Shown here: piece by piece, positions 1-9,318 of the stretch | Layout: each line of letters opens with the position of its first letter | How positions within the stretch are numbered: position 1 is the stretch's first letter | Source of the DNA: JAHRAW01 sp963693025 | GTDB taxonomy: Bacteria; Pseudomonadota; Gammaproteobacteria; Arenicellales; Poriferihabitantaceae | Assembly (NCBI GenBank): GCA_963693025.1 | Contig: OY843749.1 | Span: 2,108,001-2,172,000, forward strand | Length of the DNA stretch: 64,000 nt | Direction of reading: 5' to 3' | Position numbers and translations under genes: made by a program | The notes under the pieces: generated by a model | What the model was told of the DNA's origin: nothing | The model's database searches: none | What the model saw: only the letters and a program-made list of their open reading frames with translations

Positions 1-648
1 GGCGACTGGCCCGCGGGCGATGCGACCTTGCCGTGCAAGCAGGTGTTCGACTTGGTTGCCGGGGAAATTAGCCAAAAACTGATTGAAGCCGCTTTGAACC
101 AGCACGGCAAACTGCTCGATTCCAAAGCGCGCAATCTGACGCAGTTACTGAGCGACATCATACTCGGCGGCGAGCGCGGGACGCGCGCCGTCAAGCCGCT
201 GTTCCAACTTGAATTCGCCACCGGCTACCCGGTCGTGGCGGTCGGCGGACCGGCGCGCGATTATTTCCCCGCCGTGGCCGCGCTGCTGGGCGTGGAATTA
301 CACCTGCCCCCGCACGCGGAAACCGCCAACGCCGTCGGCGCGGCGCTGGGCGTGGTCGTGCAAATCTCCCACGTGACCGTCACCCAGCCGGAATTCGGCG
401 TGTTCTATTTGTTCCACAACGAGCAGCCGATGGTTTTCAACCAACTGGAGCCGGCTATGGAAAAGGCGGTTGAGATCGCCACGCGTGAAGCGTCCGGCAT
501 GGCTGAGTTAGCCGGCGCTACGTCGATTGAAACGCGCGTCAAGCGGGCTGGTAATCATGTCAAGCACGATATAGATGGGGAGTTGTTTGTTAGCGCCACG
601 GTTACCGCCATAGCGACCGGGCGGCCTGATTGTTTGTTGGATTCTTGA
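1..648 (+). CDS. Hydantoinase/oxoprolinase-family protein, C-terminal part
   Basis: The reading frame is open from the first base of the window, so this is the 3' end of a longer gene and no start can be assigned. The visible 215 or so residues include a glycine-rich stretch (VVAVGGPARDYFPAVA) and NAVGAALGVVVQ, which resemble the actin-like ATPase fold near the end of HyuA-type hydantoinase/oxoprolinase proteins. Such proteins hydrolyse cyclic amides such as hydantoins or 5-oxoproline in an ATP-dependent way. The substrate cannot be inferred. It is followed by a repeat and a MITE-like element, not by a partner HyuB gene. The family call is by resemblance only. Confidence 0.65.
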   Translation, partial: GDWPAGDATLPCKQVFDLVAGEISQKLIEAALNQHGKLLDSKARNLTQLLSDIILGGERGTRAVKPLFQLEFATGYPVVAVGGPARDYFPAVAALLGVELHLPPHAETANAVGAALGVVVQISHVTVTQPEFGVFYLFHNEQPMVFNQLEPAMEKAVEIATREASGMAELAGATSIETRVKRAGNHVKHDIDGELFVSATVTAIATGRPDCLLDS

Positions 649-687
649 TATGTGTGCTTCTTCGGGCTGGCGCGGAAACCAACTACG

Positions 688-806
688 CGTCATTCTCGAG
701 CGTTAGTGTCCGTTAGTCGCCGCGCTTTTTCTTTTAAGCGGCGGCTTACGGACACTTTGTCCGTAGGCCGCTGGCGCGGCAACGGACACTAACGCTCGAT
801 GACGAG
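688..806. repeat. Palindromic intergenic repeat, short form
   Basis: The stretch begins CGTCATTCTCGAGCGTTAG and ends in a near inverse complement (CTAACGCTCGATGACG). In between are GTGTCCGT/ACGGACAC arms and a central GCGGCGGC hairpin arm after TTTTTCTTTTAA. It is a shortened copy of the ~200 bp element seen in full at 9947, 10160, 17994, 30274 and 32444. It lacks the GGGAATCTCCCTAAG inner arms. Confidence 0.75.
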
Positions 807-829
807 TTGTGGGGGGTTATTTTTGGCAA

Positions 830-1000
830 TTATATAGGAAAGTTGACAAAGCACTACTAGCGATGCCAAAGCATCACAACAAAATACCATCCGCGAACAA
901 ATACGACCTGAAAAGGCGCTTCAAATTAGATGTTATTGGTGGACAACCAGTAATGAGAGAAATCAAATAGTTATCGAATTTTGTCAACTTTCCTACATAA
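830..1000 (+). mobile_element. MITE-like element, copy 1
   Basis: About 171 bp bounded by terminal inverted repeats of the form TAGGAAAGTTGACAAA (left) and its complement (right). A second copy lies in the opposite orientation at 5546-5720, so this is a mobile sequence. Inside, 863-970 can encode a 35-residue peptide starting MPKHHNKIPSANKYD. The same frame in the second copy is broken by a one-base deletion, so it is probably a remnant of a transposase start, not a working gene. The right end also supplies the last codons and stop of the MORN lipoprotein gene on the other strand. Confidence 0.7.
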
Positions 1001-1522
1001 ACCTCTTTCCTTTATCAATTTGCTGTTCGAATATTCGTAGCATGTATGACGACCATCGCGTGTTTTTTCCCACAAGCCATGCTTCTTGCTGTTCACCACA
1101 GGACCAACCCACACATCACCATTCGCATACCGTTCTTCCCACTGCCCATGTCCCTCGCCGTCCACATAAGAACCACTCCACACAGCACCCTCAAACCAAA
1201 GTTTCCATTGCCCATTACGCTTGCCGTTTATATATGAACCAATGCCGTATGCTGTTTTTGTGTCTCTATTACCCACATACTCCGATGTGTATTTTCCGCG
1301 TCCATGCGCTTTTCCCGCTTGACACTGACCGGACCAAGTGGCAGTTTCTTCGTTTGACACTTCGCGATCCCAAATATAACAATTGTCGTGGTTTTCTACC
1401 TTCAGCCAGCATGGTGGGTCGCCTTCCAAAGTCGGCATTTCACACTGCGGTGTGAGTTCAGTATGCTCATGTTCACAAGCGGCGGCAAACAAAGCGATGG
1501 TGGCAATGATGGTCGGTTTCAT
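971..1522 (-). CDS. MORN-repeat-like lipoprotein, 183 aa
   Basis: The N-terminus (MKPTIIATIALFAAAC) is a short signal peptide ending in a lipobox-like LFAAAC, so the mature protein is probably lipid-anchored at Cys16. The body has several degenerate MORN-like units: GHGRGKYTSEY, YGIGSYINGKRNGQW, WSGSYVDGEGHGQWEERYANGD and WVGPVVNSKKHGLW. Such repeats form an elongated beta structure, and their role in bacterial lipoproteins is mostly unknown. The final ~9 residues (CRKVDKIR, then stop) are encoded by the terminal inverted repeat of the MITE-like element, so the original C-terminus has been replaced. It may still be functional. The neighbours suggest an accessory island. Confidence 0.6.
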   Translation of the reverse strand: MKPTIIATIALFAAACEHEHTELTPQCEMPTLEGDPPCWLKVENHDNCYIWDREVSNEETATWSGQCQAGKAHGRGKYTSEYVGNRDTKTAYGIGSYINGKRNGQWKLWFEGAVWSGSYVDGEGHGQWEERYANGDVWVGPVVNSKKHGLWEKTRDGRHTCYEYSNSKLIKERGLCRKVDKIR

Positions 1523-1601
1523 TGTTGGGCGTTTTGTCGTGTTAGTGAGATGATTAAAGCAAAACTCTCATTGATGTCAACTTTTCGCGCCCGATAGAAA
1601 A

Positions 1602-2699
1602 TCAGCAACCCGCCCGCAAACGCGGGCAATCCGTCCAAACCGGATGTGGCGTTAAACCGTAAGCGATGCGCACATACACCCACGCATGCGGATTGCGGTC
1701 GGGGAGACTGCTGTCACCATCGCGCCAAATTCCATGCGAATAAATGTTGGTGAGGCCACCGTAGCCGGATGTCAGGGAAAATGATAATCCTTGCCAATCG
1801 GCTCGCGCCACCCGCAAGGTGGCATCAATGCCCCACTGCTTATCATCTCCACTATCACCGCTAATTCCATCGCCCGCCCATGCGCGGCTGTCCACGGTCA
1901 CTCCGTGCTTTGTGCTTCGGTAGCGCAACAAACCATCTATTTCCACGTTTGTGCCGTCAAATTCTCGGTTTCCGCCATAATTAAAAAAACCAACCCGCAT
2001 GAACGGCTGTAGTTGCGTGCCCGCCAGCGTGAAACCCGAACTTTTCACTTCCAGCGCCAAACGCACTTGGTGGTTTTCATATTTTAAAGTAAATGGGGGA
2101 CCAGGCCGGCTATATCTCAGCTCTTGCCGCGTGTGCCTAGCCTCACTCTTCAGCCGCCACTCGGTGTCGTTTCTCGATTGAAATAACCAACTGAGCCCAA
2201 CCCGGGTCGTTCTCTGAGAATAATCCAATATAGATTTGCTTAGGTATATTCGTTGTGTCCCTAAGTAGTCGTAGTAGGCATCATCTGTCACTACATCCCA
2301 CTTACCTTTATCAACCGTAGCCCACCAGTCCACTCTGCCGTCCGGCGCACTCCAACTAAGGTAAGGATGTATGCTGGTCAAATTCGTGTCGCTTATGTTT
2401 GATCCGGCAAAATCTCCCGTGCGAACTAGTTCGCTATTGGCTTGACCCCACGACACGGCTACCCCCGCCAGCAGATTATCGGCGACCAAGGCATCGACAC
2501 CCAGTTGCGCACTCATCCAGTCGTGACTCTGCGTAAGTTTGTCGGAACCAAAATTGAATTCTGTTTCACCAAAATCCCGGTAATCAACGCCACCCCAGAA
2601 GGTGGCAGACCGACCAGCGGGCGAGTCACTACCATTGGCGGTTGTGATGGATAAGCAAAATGCTGTGGCAATAGCGAACCGCAGGAAGCGTTTTTTCAT
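1602..2699 (-). CDS. Autotransporter-like outer-membrane beta-barrel, 365 aa
   Basis: I chose the ATG at 2699 because a strong GGAGG-type ribosome site precedes it and the product opens with a clear signal peptide (MKKRFLRFAIATAFCLSITTANG). An in-frame start 30 codons upstream is less likely. The rest alternates aromatic and polar residues in strands typical of an autotransporter translocator barrel, for example FWGGVDYRDF, MSAQLGVDALVADNLLAGVAV and YLSWSAPDGRVDWW. There is no large passenger domain, so this is a barrel-only protein or the surviving end of a larger adhesin. The last ~20 residues after VYVRIAYGL do not look like a barrel C-terminus and may be an added tail. No substrate is inferred. 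Confidence 0.6.
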   Translation of the reverse strand: MKKRFLRFAIATAFCLSITTANGSDSPAGRSATFWGGVDYRDFGETEFNFGSDKLTQSHDWMSAQLGVDALVADNLLAGVAVSWGQANSELVRTGDFAGSNISDTNLTSIHPYLSWSAPDGRVDWWATVDKGKWDVVTDDAYYDYLGTQRIYLSKSILDYSQRTTRVGLSWLFQSRNDTEWRLKSEARHTRQELRYSRPGPPFTLKYENHQVRLALEVKSSGFTLAGTQLQPFMRVGFFNYGGNREFDGTNVEIDGLLRYRSTKHGVTVDSRAWAGDGISGDSGDDKQWGIDATLRVARADWQGLSFSLTSGYGGLTNIYSHGIWRDGDSSLPDRNPHAWVYVRIAYGLTPHPVWTDCPRLRAGC

Positions 2700-2963
2700 C
2701 GCTTTCCCCCTCCTCGCCGTCCTCGGGCGCTTTTTCATTGACAATTTCCAGCACCACCGATGCCGGGTCGTTGCCAACTTCATACTCAAGCGAGGTGAAA
2801 TCCCTGCCTATTTGCCCCGCACGGGCAAGGCGCCCGAACGGGTGAAAACGCTGTTGTATTCGACAGGTAACCCAGCGGGCGGGTCGCCTGAGTAAAAAGT
2901 TGGCAAGCGCAATTAAACGGATTTTTTTTACGGATGTCAACAGCAAGCCTTTTCCAACGGAAC
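2700..2963 (-). other. Short non-coding or decayed stretch upstream of the barrel gene
   Basis: An open minus-strand frame between about 2946 and 2629 reads GRDFTSLEYEVGNDPASVVLEIVNEKAPE and then an acidic run. This looks like the end of a surface-protein domain, and it overlaps the barrel gene start in another frame. It could be a remnant of an upstream gene cut by the insertion sequence that begins near 2964. I see no intact gene here. Confidence 0.3.
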
Positions 2964-4330
2964 ATGAGCCTGAAGAATTGTCGTCATTCCAGCGGCAGAT
3001 GAGCCTGAAAGGGGTGGTTTTGGGATTATCGGGGGATGATGATCGTGAAACTGCATTCCAAACGCCTACACTCCGTGGACGAGATTCGTGCTTTTTTGGA
3101 CGGCTCGCGCCCGCTTGATTTTGAAATACCGGCGCGCGCCGAGGCTTATCGGTGGGTTGAAGGCTCGCTGCGCCAACTGCGCTACCGGCACTTAAGCAAA
3201 GCCGACAAGGGGCTGGTGAGGTGCTATTTGCGCAAGGTCACCGGCCGCTCGCGCGCGCAGATTACCCGCCTGATTACCCAGTTTATCCGCAGCGGGCGCA
3301 TCCGCGACCGGCGCGGCAAGCCGGTGAATGCGTTCCGGCGGCGCTATTTGCCGGCGGATGTGGCGTTGCTGGCGGAGGTGGATACGCTGCACTCTACGCT
3401 GTCCGGCCCAGCCACGCGCAAACTCTGCGAGCGCGCTTATCATCTTTACGGCGATGCGCGCTTTGAGCGCCTGGCGGGCATCTCCAACGGACACCTGTAT
3501 AACCTGCGCAAGTCGCCGCCCTACCAACGCCGCCGGCGCACCTTCACCAAAACCCGCCCGCGCACTATTCCCATCGGCGAGCGCCGCAAGCCGCAACCCG
3601 AAGGACAGCCCGGCTTCGTGCGCGTCGACAGCGTCCATCAGGGCGATTTGGACGGCATCAAAGGGATTTATCACATCAACGCCGTCGATGAAATCACGCA
3701 AATGCAGGTGGTCGTCAGCGTGGCCGTCATCAGCGAGCATTTCCTCATCCCAGCCCTCGAGCAACTACTGCAGACCTTTCCGTTCGTTATCCGCGGCTTC
3801 CACTCCGACAACGGCTCCGAATACATCAACCACCGCGTCGCCCGACTGCTGCAAAAACTCCACATCGAACTCACCAAATCGCGCTCGCGGCAGACCAACG
3901 ACAACGCGTTGGTAGAAGGCAAAAACGGCTCCACCGTGCGCAAACACTTGGGCTATAGCCATATCCCCAAACGCTTCGCGCCGCAAGTCAATCACTTCGC
4001 ACTCAACTACCTAACCCCCTACATCAACTTCCACCGACCTTGCTGGTTCCCCGAAGAAACCCTCGACGCCAAGGGCAAACGCCGCATCCGCTACCCCTAC
4101 GAGCGCATGATGACGCCCTACGAAAAACTCAAATCCTTGCCGCATGCCGCACAATACTTAAAACCCGGCATCACCTTCCAAATACTTGATGACATCGCCA
4201 ACCAATGCAGCGATAATCAAGCCGCCAAACGCATGAACCGCGCCCGGCAACGACTATTCAAACAACTCAACTCAACCCAAAAAACCACCGCCTAACAGAC
4301 TCACCGACTGACCGACTCATTCAGGCTCAT
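2964..4330 (+). mobile_element. Insertion sequence with DDE transposase
   Basis: A single transposase gene lies between short inverted matches ATGAGCCTGAA (2964-2974, and again at 2999-3009) and TTCAGGCTCAT (4320-4330). The exact ends are uncertain because the left motif occurs twice. No target duplication could be fixed by eye. The element sits inside the MITE-bounded island. Confidence 0.6.
3036..4295 (+). CDS. IS481/rve-type DDE transposase, 419 aa
   Basis: The N-terminal third is helical and basic with a helix-turn-helix-like segment (VRCYLRKVTGRSRAQITRLI) for binding the element ends. The C-terminal two thirds is an RNase H-like integrase core. All three catalytic acids are visible: Asp in FVRVDSVHQGD, Asp in FHSDNGSEY and Glu in NALVEGKN. 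The gene is full length and undamaged, so the enzyme is probably active. The frame runs from one inverted repeat almost to the other, as expected for a one-gene insertion sequence. The start is the ATG at 3036, with ATG three bases later as an alternative. Confidence 0.85.
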   Translation: MMIVKLHSKRLHSVDEIRAFLDGSRPLDFEIPARAEAYRWVEGSLRQLRYRHLSKADKGLVRCYLRKVTGRSRAQITRLITQFIRSGRIRDRRGKPVNAFRRRYLPADVALLAEVDTLHSTLSGPATRKLCERAYHLYGDARFERLAGISNGHLYNLRKSPPYQRRRRTFTKTRPRTIPIGERRKPQPEGQPGFVRVDSVHQGDLDGIKGIYHINAVDEITQMQVVVSVAVISEHFLIPALEQLLQTFPFVIRGFHSDNGSEYINHRVARLLQKLHIELTKSRSRQTNDNALVEGKNGSTVRKHLGYSHIPKRFAPQVNHFALNYLTPYINFHRPCWFPEETLDAKGKRRIRYPYERMMTPYEKLKSLPHAAQYLKPGITFQILDDIANQCSDNQAAKRMNRARQRLFKQLNSTQKTTA

Positions 4331-4527
4331 ATCTGAATTGGAAAATACTCAGCATAGCGGAGCGAGAAATCCCCCATTTTCTTGCAACTGGCGGTAGTTG
4401 TGTGGTACTAATGGGCGGTGAGCGTGGCATCGCGCTCGTCAATCATGAGGTATCTGTGTTGTCAATAATCCAATGCATGTGCTTTGGCTTAGAATCTTCC
4501 AAAGCACAATTCCTGGGACGATTGAAA

Positions 4528-5529
4528 ATGGGAGTATTAAATAAATATCACGAAAAATTTTCCCAACCAATCAGTAAAATATGGGTGCGGTTTACCCTTT
4601 TGGCTTTTGCCGGATTTGTTGGATGGTTTTTGCTTAAATTTTATGACGACGAGATAATTTGTTTCTTTGGAATACCATATGGTGCGAAAAATTATTTCGC
4701 GCTCCCAATACTTTCTTTTTGGATTTTGGTCGCGCTCTGGCTTTTCCGAACTTATGATACGCGTCAGCAAATACATCAAAGCAACTTTGTTAAGGGGCTT
4801 GAAAACCTTGTCAGCAACGATCCGTTGCGAATTGATATTGGTGTTATTTTGCTTTTGGAGGTATCTAAGGCAACGCCGGCTTTTGACAAAGAAATTCGCC
4901 TTGCTTTCATAAAACGATTAAAAGAACTGCCTAAAAACTTGGTGGGGAGAAAAGTCATCGAAATTCGTGACCACAAGCTTTCTTATGCACAATATATTCT
5001 TCAGTGGTTAATAGAGCATCAGCACGAAAACGACAAACCCTTGGATCTCAAGGGAATGGACTGCAGATACCAAGAATTCACGGTTAATAGATATACCGGG
5101 AAAACGAACAATAAATTAAAACTCTCAAAAATTTTGCCCGCCATTTCTCGCAAGCCAAACTGGAAAGACGACCTATCTAACCTCGACCGTGTCATAAATC
5201 CCGTGATTACGTTTACCGAAGCAAATTGCGAGAACATTGATTTCAACGGAGTCGATTTAGATGCCTACAATTTTTCCAGCGCCACAAATGTAGATATGGT
5301 AGGCGGGTATATCAATATTAAGCTGCCTCGCGGAATGCATGAGCATCAAGTGTCAGAGTGCGTGAACCAAAAAACAGGCCAAGTCGTAAAGAATCCAGTT
5401 CTAAATATACCAAAGCCTCTCACTAAAGAAGAGGTGCATGCTTACGAAGAGAGAAAAATATATGCACCGGAGATGATGGCGGACGCTATCAAACAAGGAT
5501 TTGATCTCCATCAACGTAATGTGCCTTAG
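4528..5529 (+). CDS. Unknown membrane protein with pentapeptide-like tail, 333 aa
   Basis: I do not recognise this gene. From the ATG at 4528 the product has two hydrophobic segments near the N-terminus (about residues 20-37, FTLLAFAGFVGWFLLKFY, and 55-75, FALPILSFWILVALWLF). A soluble domain of about 250 residues follows. The segment FTEANCENIDFNGVDLDAYNFSSATN resembles one or two pentapeptide-repeat coils. Base composition is visibly AT-richer than the surrounding core genes and the codon use differs, which suggests transfer. It ends 16 bases before the second MITE-like copy. A longer frame upstream (from 4402) lacks a convincing start. Confidence 0.55.
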   Translation: MGVLNKYHEKFSQPISKIWVRFTLLAFAGFVGWFLLKFYDDEIICFFGIPYGAKNYFALPILSFWILVALWLFRTYDTRQQIHQSNFVKGLENLVSNDPLRIDIGVILLLEVSKATPAFDKEIRLAFIKRLKELPKNLVGRKVIEIRDHKLSYAQYILQWLIEHQHENDKPLDLKGMDCRYQEFTVNRYTGKTNNKLKLSKILPAISRKPNWKDDLSNLDRVINPVITFTEANCENIDFNGVDLDAYNFSSATNVDMVGGYINIKLPRGMHEHQVSECVNQKTGQVVKNPVLNIPKPLTKEEVHAYEERKIYAPEMMADAIKQGFDLHQRNVP

Positions 5530-5545
5530 CCGATAATTTTGGGGT

Positions 5546-5720
5546 TTATGTAGGAAAATTGACAAAATTCGATAACTACTTGATTTCTCTCATTATTGAT
5601 TGTCCACCAACACATCTAATTTGAAGCGCCTTTTCAGGTCGTATTTGTTCGCAGATGGTATTTTGTTGTGATGCTTTGGCATCGCTAGTAATGCTTTGTC
5701 AACAGTACTTTCCTATATAA
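5546..5720 (-). mobile_element. MITE-like element, copy 2 (inverted)
   Basis: About 175 bp, closely similar to 830-1000 in the opposite orientation, with the same TAGGAAA...TTGACAAA ends. Relative to copy 1 it carries a four-base insertion near one end and a one-base deletion inside. The deletion breaks the short internal frame. Together the two copies bracket 1001-5545. Confidence 0.7.
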
Positions 5721-5790
5721 TTCCCTTATTTTTCTATGTCCAATCCGAAGCTGCCACCCTCGCCATCATCTAACCCCAACCCACCCAACC

Positions 5791-8700
5791 TCACCCCCGC
5801 CGCCCATTCCCCCCACCACTATTTCTAAACCCCGCAACATCATACTGAAACTCCAAACGCTCAGCCCCAGACCACTCAGTCAACGCATCGATTAGTTGTT
5901 GGGTTGGGTTGACCGTCCAGTCGGGGCCGGGTTTTATTAGGCCGGTTTCGCCGCTGGTGCGGTGGTAGCGGAATGATATTTCCACCGTGCCGCCGCGGTG
6001 TTCGGACAGGATGCGTTGGATGGTTTTTATGCCGTCGCCTGCCAGTTGTTCTTCCGTGAGTTTGATGCGGATGTGGCGCAGGTGGGCTTGGCGGAAGGCG
6101 TTGATTTCGGCTACGGTTTCGGCGTTCATCTTCGGGCGGCCGCCGTGTTCTCCGCCGCGTTCGTCGATGCTGAACTCGCCGTGCACGACCAGCACATTGC
6201 CCTTTTGCAGCGCCGCGCCGTAGCGCTGGTATTTCTCCGAAAACAGGCTGACCTCGATGCGCTCGGTGGCGTTGTCGAGCGTGATGAACGCCATTTTTCC
6301 GCGCCGCGTTCGGGTCACGCGCCGGGCGATGACCAAGCCGGCGAACAGCCCGCTCTTCGGTCTGCTCAGGTCCAGCGCGCGGACGCTGCCCTGCGTGACG
6401 CCGTTCAACTCCGCGCGGTAGCGGGTGTACGGGTGGCCGCTCAGGTAAAGGCCGAGGGTTTCCACCTCGCACGCCAGCGTGTGCTGCTCGTTCCACGGCG
6501 CGACCCGCTGGTCGGCGGGCTTCGCCGGCGGCGCTTCCACTTTGCCGAACACGTCCGACTGGCCGCTCTCGCGGCTCTCCTGCTGCTGCTCCGCCGCCTG
6601 TATCGCGTTGCCGATGTCCGCCATCAACGCCGCGCGGTGCTCGCCGAGCGCATCCAGCGCGCCGCTCTTGATTAGCACTTCCAGCACGCGCTTGTTGACC
6701 GTGCGCGGGTCGAGCCGCCGGCACAGGTCGAACAGGTCGCGGAAATCACCGTTGCGCTCGCGCTCCGCTTCGATTTGCCGGTTGACGTTGCCGCCGACCC
6801 CCTTGATTGCGCCCATGCCGTATAAAATCGTGCGCGCGTCCAGCGGCGTGAACTCATGGTGGCAGGTGTTGATGTTCGGTGGCAACACCTTGAGGCCGAG
6901 GTCGGCGCAGTCCGCCTTCAACAACACCACGCGGTCGGTGTTGCTCAGCGCCGCCGACATCGCCGCCGCCATATACGCCGCCGGATAATGCGCCTTCAAC
7001 CACGCGGTGCGATACGCAATCAGCGCATAGACCACCGAGTGCGATTTATTGAAACCGTAGCCGGCAAATTTTTCCATCAGGTCGAAGATGTGTTCGGCGA
7101 CTTTGGGCGCCACGCCGCCCTCCACCGCGCCGTCCCGGAAAACCGCGCGCTGCTTGCGCATCTCTTCGGGCTTCTTTTTTCCCATCGCCTGACGCAGCAA
7201 GTCGGAGCCGCCGAGGGTGTAGCCCGCGAGCGCCTGCGCGATTTGCATCACTTGCTCTTGATAGAGGATGACGCCGTAAGTCGGCTCAAGAATCGGCGCA
7301 AGGCGCTCGTGCGGATAGGCGACGCTCGCGCGCCCGTGTTTGCGGTTGATGAAATCATCCACCATGCCCGACTGCAGGGGACCCGGTCGGTATAACGCAA
7401 CGAGCGCGACCAAGTCGTCAAACTTGTCGGGGCTGAGGTTGACGATCAATTCTTTGATGCCGCGCGATTCGAGTTGAAAAATCGCGGTGGTGGCGCCGCG
7501 CCGAATCAATTCGAAAGTTTTCGCATCGTCCAGCGGCACCTGCGCCATATCGAGCGGCGGCTCATCGGCGCCGCGCCCGCATTCGTTGCGGTTGATTACC
7601 GACACCGCCGCGTGGATGGTGGTGAGCGCGTCCAAGCCGAGGAAGTCAAACTTCACCAAGCCGATGGCTTCGAGGTCGTCTTTGTCCAGTTGGGTGACCG
7701 CCTGGTTCTGTTTGGGGTCGGGGTACAGCGGCGTGTATTCGGTCAACTCGCGCGGCGCGATGACCACGCCGGCGGCGTGCTTGCCGGCGTTGCGCGCGAT
7801 GCCTTCCAACTGCATCGCGCTGTCAATCAACTGCCGTATGTCGTCCTCCTCGCGGTAGCGCCGGCTGAGCGCCTCCTCCTGGTCGAGCGCTCTTTGCAGC
7901 GTGATGCCGACCTCGTTCGGAATCAGTTGGGCGACGTGGTCGACGAAGCCGTAGCTCATGTCCATGATGCGCCCGACATCCTTGACCGCGGCGCGCGCCG
8001 CCAGCGTGTTGAAGGTGGTGATTTGCGCGACTTGCTCGCGGCCATAGCGCTCGGCGACATACCCAATCACGCGGTCGCGCCCGTCGACGCAGAAGTCAAT
8101 GTCGAAGTCCGGCAGCGACACGCGCTCCGGGTTGAGGAAGCGCTCGAACAGCAGCCCGTACTGCAGCGGGTCGGGCTCGGTGATGCCGGTCGCCCACGCC
8201 ACCAGCGAGCCGGCGCCGGAGCCGCGCCCCGGTCCGACCGGAATGTCGTTGCTCTTCGCCCAGCGAATGAAATCCGCGACGATTAAAAAATACCCCGGAT
8301 AGCCCATCTCCGAAATGACGCCGAGTTCCAACTCCAGGCGCTCGGTGTAGTCTTTGCCGACCGCGTCCAACGCCGTCCCGAGCCGCTCGCACAACCCGCT
8401 TTCGGCTTGGCGGCGCAGCATTTGGTCGACCGGTTCATCGCCGCCGCCGGCAAACGCCGGCAGGAAATTGTCATCGAAGTTGAAAAACAAATTGCATCGT
8501 TTGGCGACTTCCACGGTGTTGGCGACGGCTTCGGGCAGGTCGGCGAACAACGCGCGCATCTCGTCCGCGCTGCGCAGGTATTGCTGCGGCGTAAAGCGGC
8601 GCGGGCGGCGTTGGTCGCTCAGCATGCGCTTGTCGTGGATGCACACGCGAATTTCGTGGGTGTCGAATTCTTTGGCGTCGATGAACTCGACCCGGTTGGT

Positions 8701-9318
8701 CGCCACCAGTCCGACGCCGTGCGCCGCCGCCAGCCGCGCGGCGCGGCGGACATAGTCTTGCTCGCCCGGATGCCCGACCCGGCTGACTTGCAAATACAGC
8801 GCATCGCCGAGCAGTTGCCGGTAGCGCTCGATGAGCCGGTCGTCGTAATCGCCGCCGCTCGCTCGCCCGTCGCCATTGGCAAGCGCGCCCTCGTGGTCGT
8901 CGAGCAACACCAGCAGTCCGTCGTGCAGTTGTTCGAAGTCGTCAAACGCGACCACCACCTTGTCGTCCACGGGGCGGCGGCGCAGGTAGGCTTGGGTGAG
9001 GAACTTGCTGAGGTTGCGGTAGCCGCGGTGGTTGCGGCACAGCACGATGGCGCGGTCGGCGCGTTTCGGCACCAGCGGATTTTCCAGCAAAATGTCGCAG
9101 CCAATCACCGGCTTGACCCCGGCGGCGAGGCAGGCGCGGTAGAATTTGACCGCGCCGTGGACATTCGCCAGGTCGGTCAGGGCAACCGCCGGCAAGCCGT
9201 ATTGCGCCGACAGGGAAGCCAGCGGGCGCAACCGCACGATGCCGTCCGCCAGCGAATACTCGGAGTGGACGTGCAGGTGGACGAAGCCGTCGTTGGCGGT
9301 GGCGGCGGTGGCGGTCAT
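5791..9318 (-). CDS. dnaE: DNA polymerase III alpha subunit, 1175 aa
   Basis: This is the replicative polymerase catalytic subunit. Full length for DnaE. The N-terminal PHP domain starts with VHLHVHSEYSLADGIVRL (about residues 13-30). The palm carries SLPDFDIDFC near residue 405 and VKFDFLGLDALT near residue 556, which hold the three catalytic aspartates. A helix-hairpin-helix region and an OB-fold nucleic-acid domain (SGLFAGLVIARRVTRTRRGKMAFITLDN) follow toward the C-terminus. The start overlaps the rnhB stop by four bases, so the two are translationally coupled at the end of the lpx gene string. The 70 bases downstream hold no gene. Confidence 0.97.
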   Translation of the reverse strand: MTATAATANDGFVHLHVHSEYSLADGIVRLRPLASLSAQYGLPAVALTDLANVHGAVKFYRACLAAGVKPVIGCDILLENPLVPKRADRAIVLCRNHRGYRNLSKFLTQAYLRRRPVDDKVVVAFDDFEQLHDGLLVLLDDHEGALANGDGRASGGDYDDRLIERYRQLLGDALYLQVSRVGHPGEQDYVRRAARLAAAHGVGLVATNRVEFIDAKEFDTHEIRVCIHDKRMLSDQRRPRRFTPQQYLRSADEMRALFADLPEAVANTVEVAKRCNLFFNFDDNFLPAFAGGGDEPVDQMLRRQAESGLCERLGTALDAVGKDYTERLELELGVISEMGYPGYFLIVADFIRWAKSNDIPVGPGRGSGAGSLVAWATGITEPDPLQYGLLFERFLNPERVSLPDFDIDFCVDGRDRVIGYVAERYGREQVAQITTFNTLAARAAVKDVGRIMDMSYGFVDHVAQLIPNEVGITLQRALDQEEALSRRYREEDDIRQLIDSAMQLEGIARNAGKHAAGVVIAPRELTEYTPLYPDPKQNQAVTQLDKDDLEAIGLVKFDFLGLDALTTIHAAVSVINRNECGRGADEPPLDMAQVPLDDAKTFELIRRGATTAIFQLESRGIKELIVNLSPDKFDDLVALVALYRPGPLQSGMVDDFINRKHGRASVAYPHERLAPILEPTYGVILYQEQVMQIAQALAGYTLGGSDLLRQAMGKKKPEEMRKQRAVFRDGAVEGGVAPKVAEHIFDLMEKFAGYGFNKSHSVVYALIAYRTAWLKAHYPAAYMAAAMSAALSNTDRVVLLKADCADLGLKVLPPNINTCHHEFTPLDARTILYGMGAIKGVGGNVNRQIEAERERNGDFRDLFDLCRRLDPRTVNKRVLEVLIKSGALDALGEHRAALMADIGNAIQAAEQQQESRESGQSDVFGKVEAPPAKPADQRVAPWNEQHTLACEVETLGLYLSGHPYTRYRAELNGVTQGSVRALDLSRPKSGLFAGLVIARRVTRTRRGKMAFITLDNATERIEVSLFSEKYQRYGAALQKGNVLVVHGEFSIDERGGEHGGRPKMNAETVAEINAFRQAHLRHIRIKLTEEQLAGDGIKTIQRILSEHRGGTVEISFRYHRTSGETGLIKPGPDWTVNPTQQLIDALTEWSGAERLEFQYDVAGFRNSGGGNGRRG

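Noticed and set aside
863..970. 35-codon frame inside MITE copy 1 as a functional peptide gene
   Set aside because: The second copy has a one-base deletion in the same frame, and the position between transposon ends suggests a transposase remnant.
7474..8286. 270-codon plus-strand frame opposite dnaE, and similar long frames opposite other core genes
   Set aside because: High-GC codon bias opens antisense frames; the products are His/Arg/Val-rich mirror images of the real genes.
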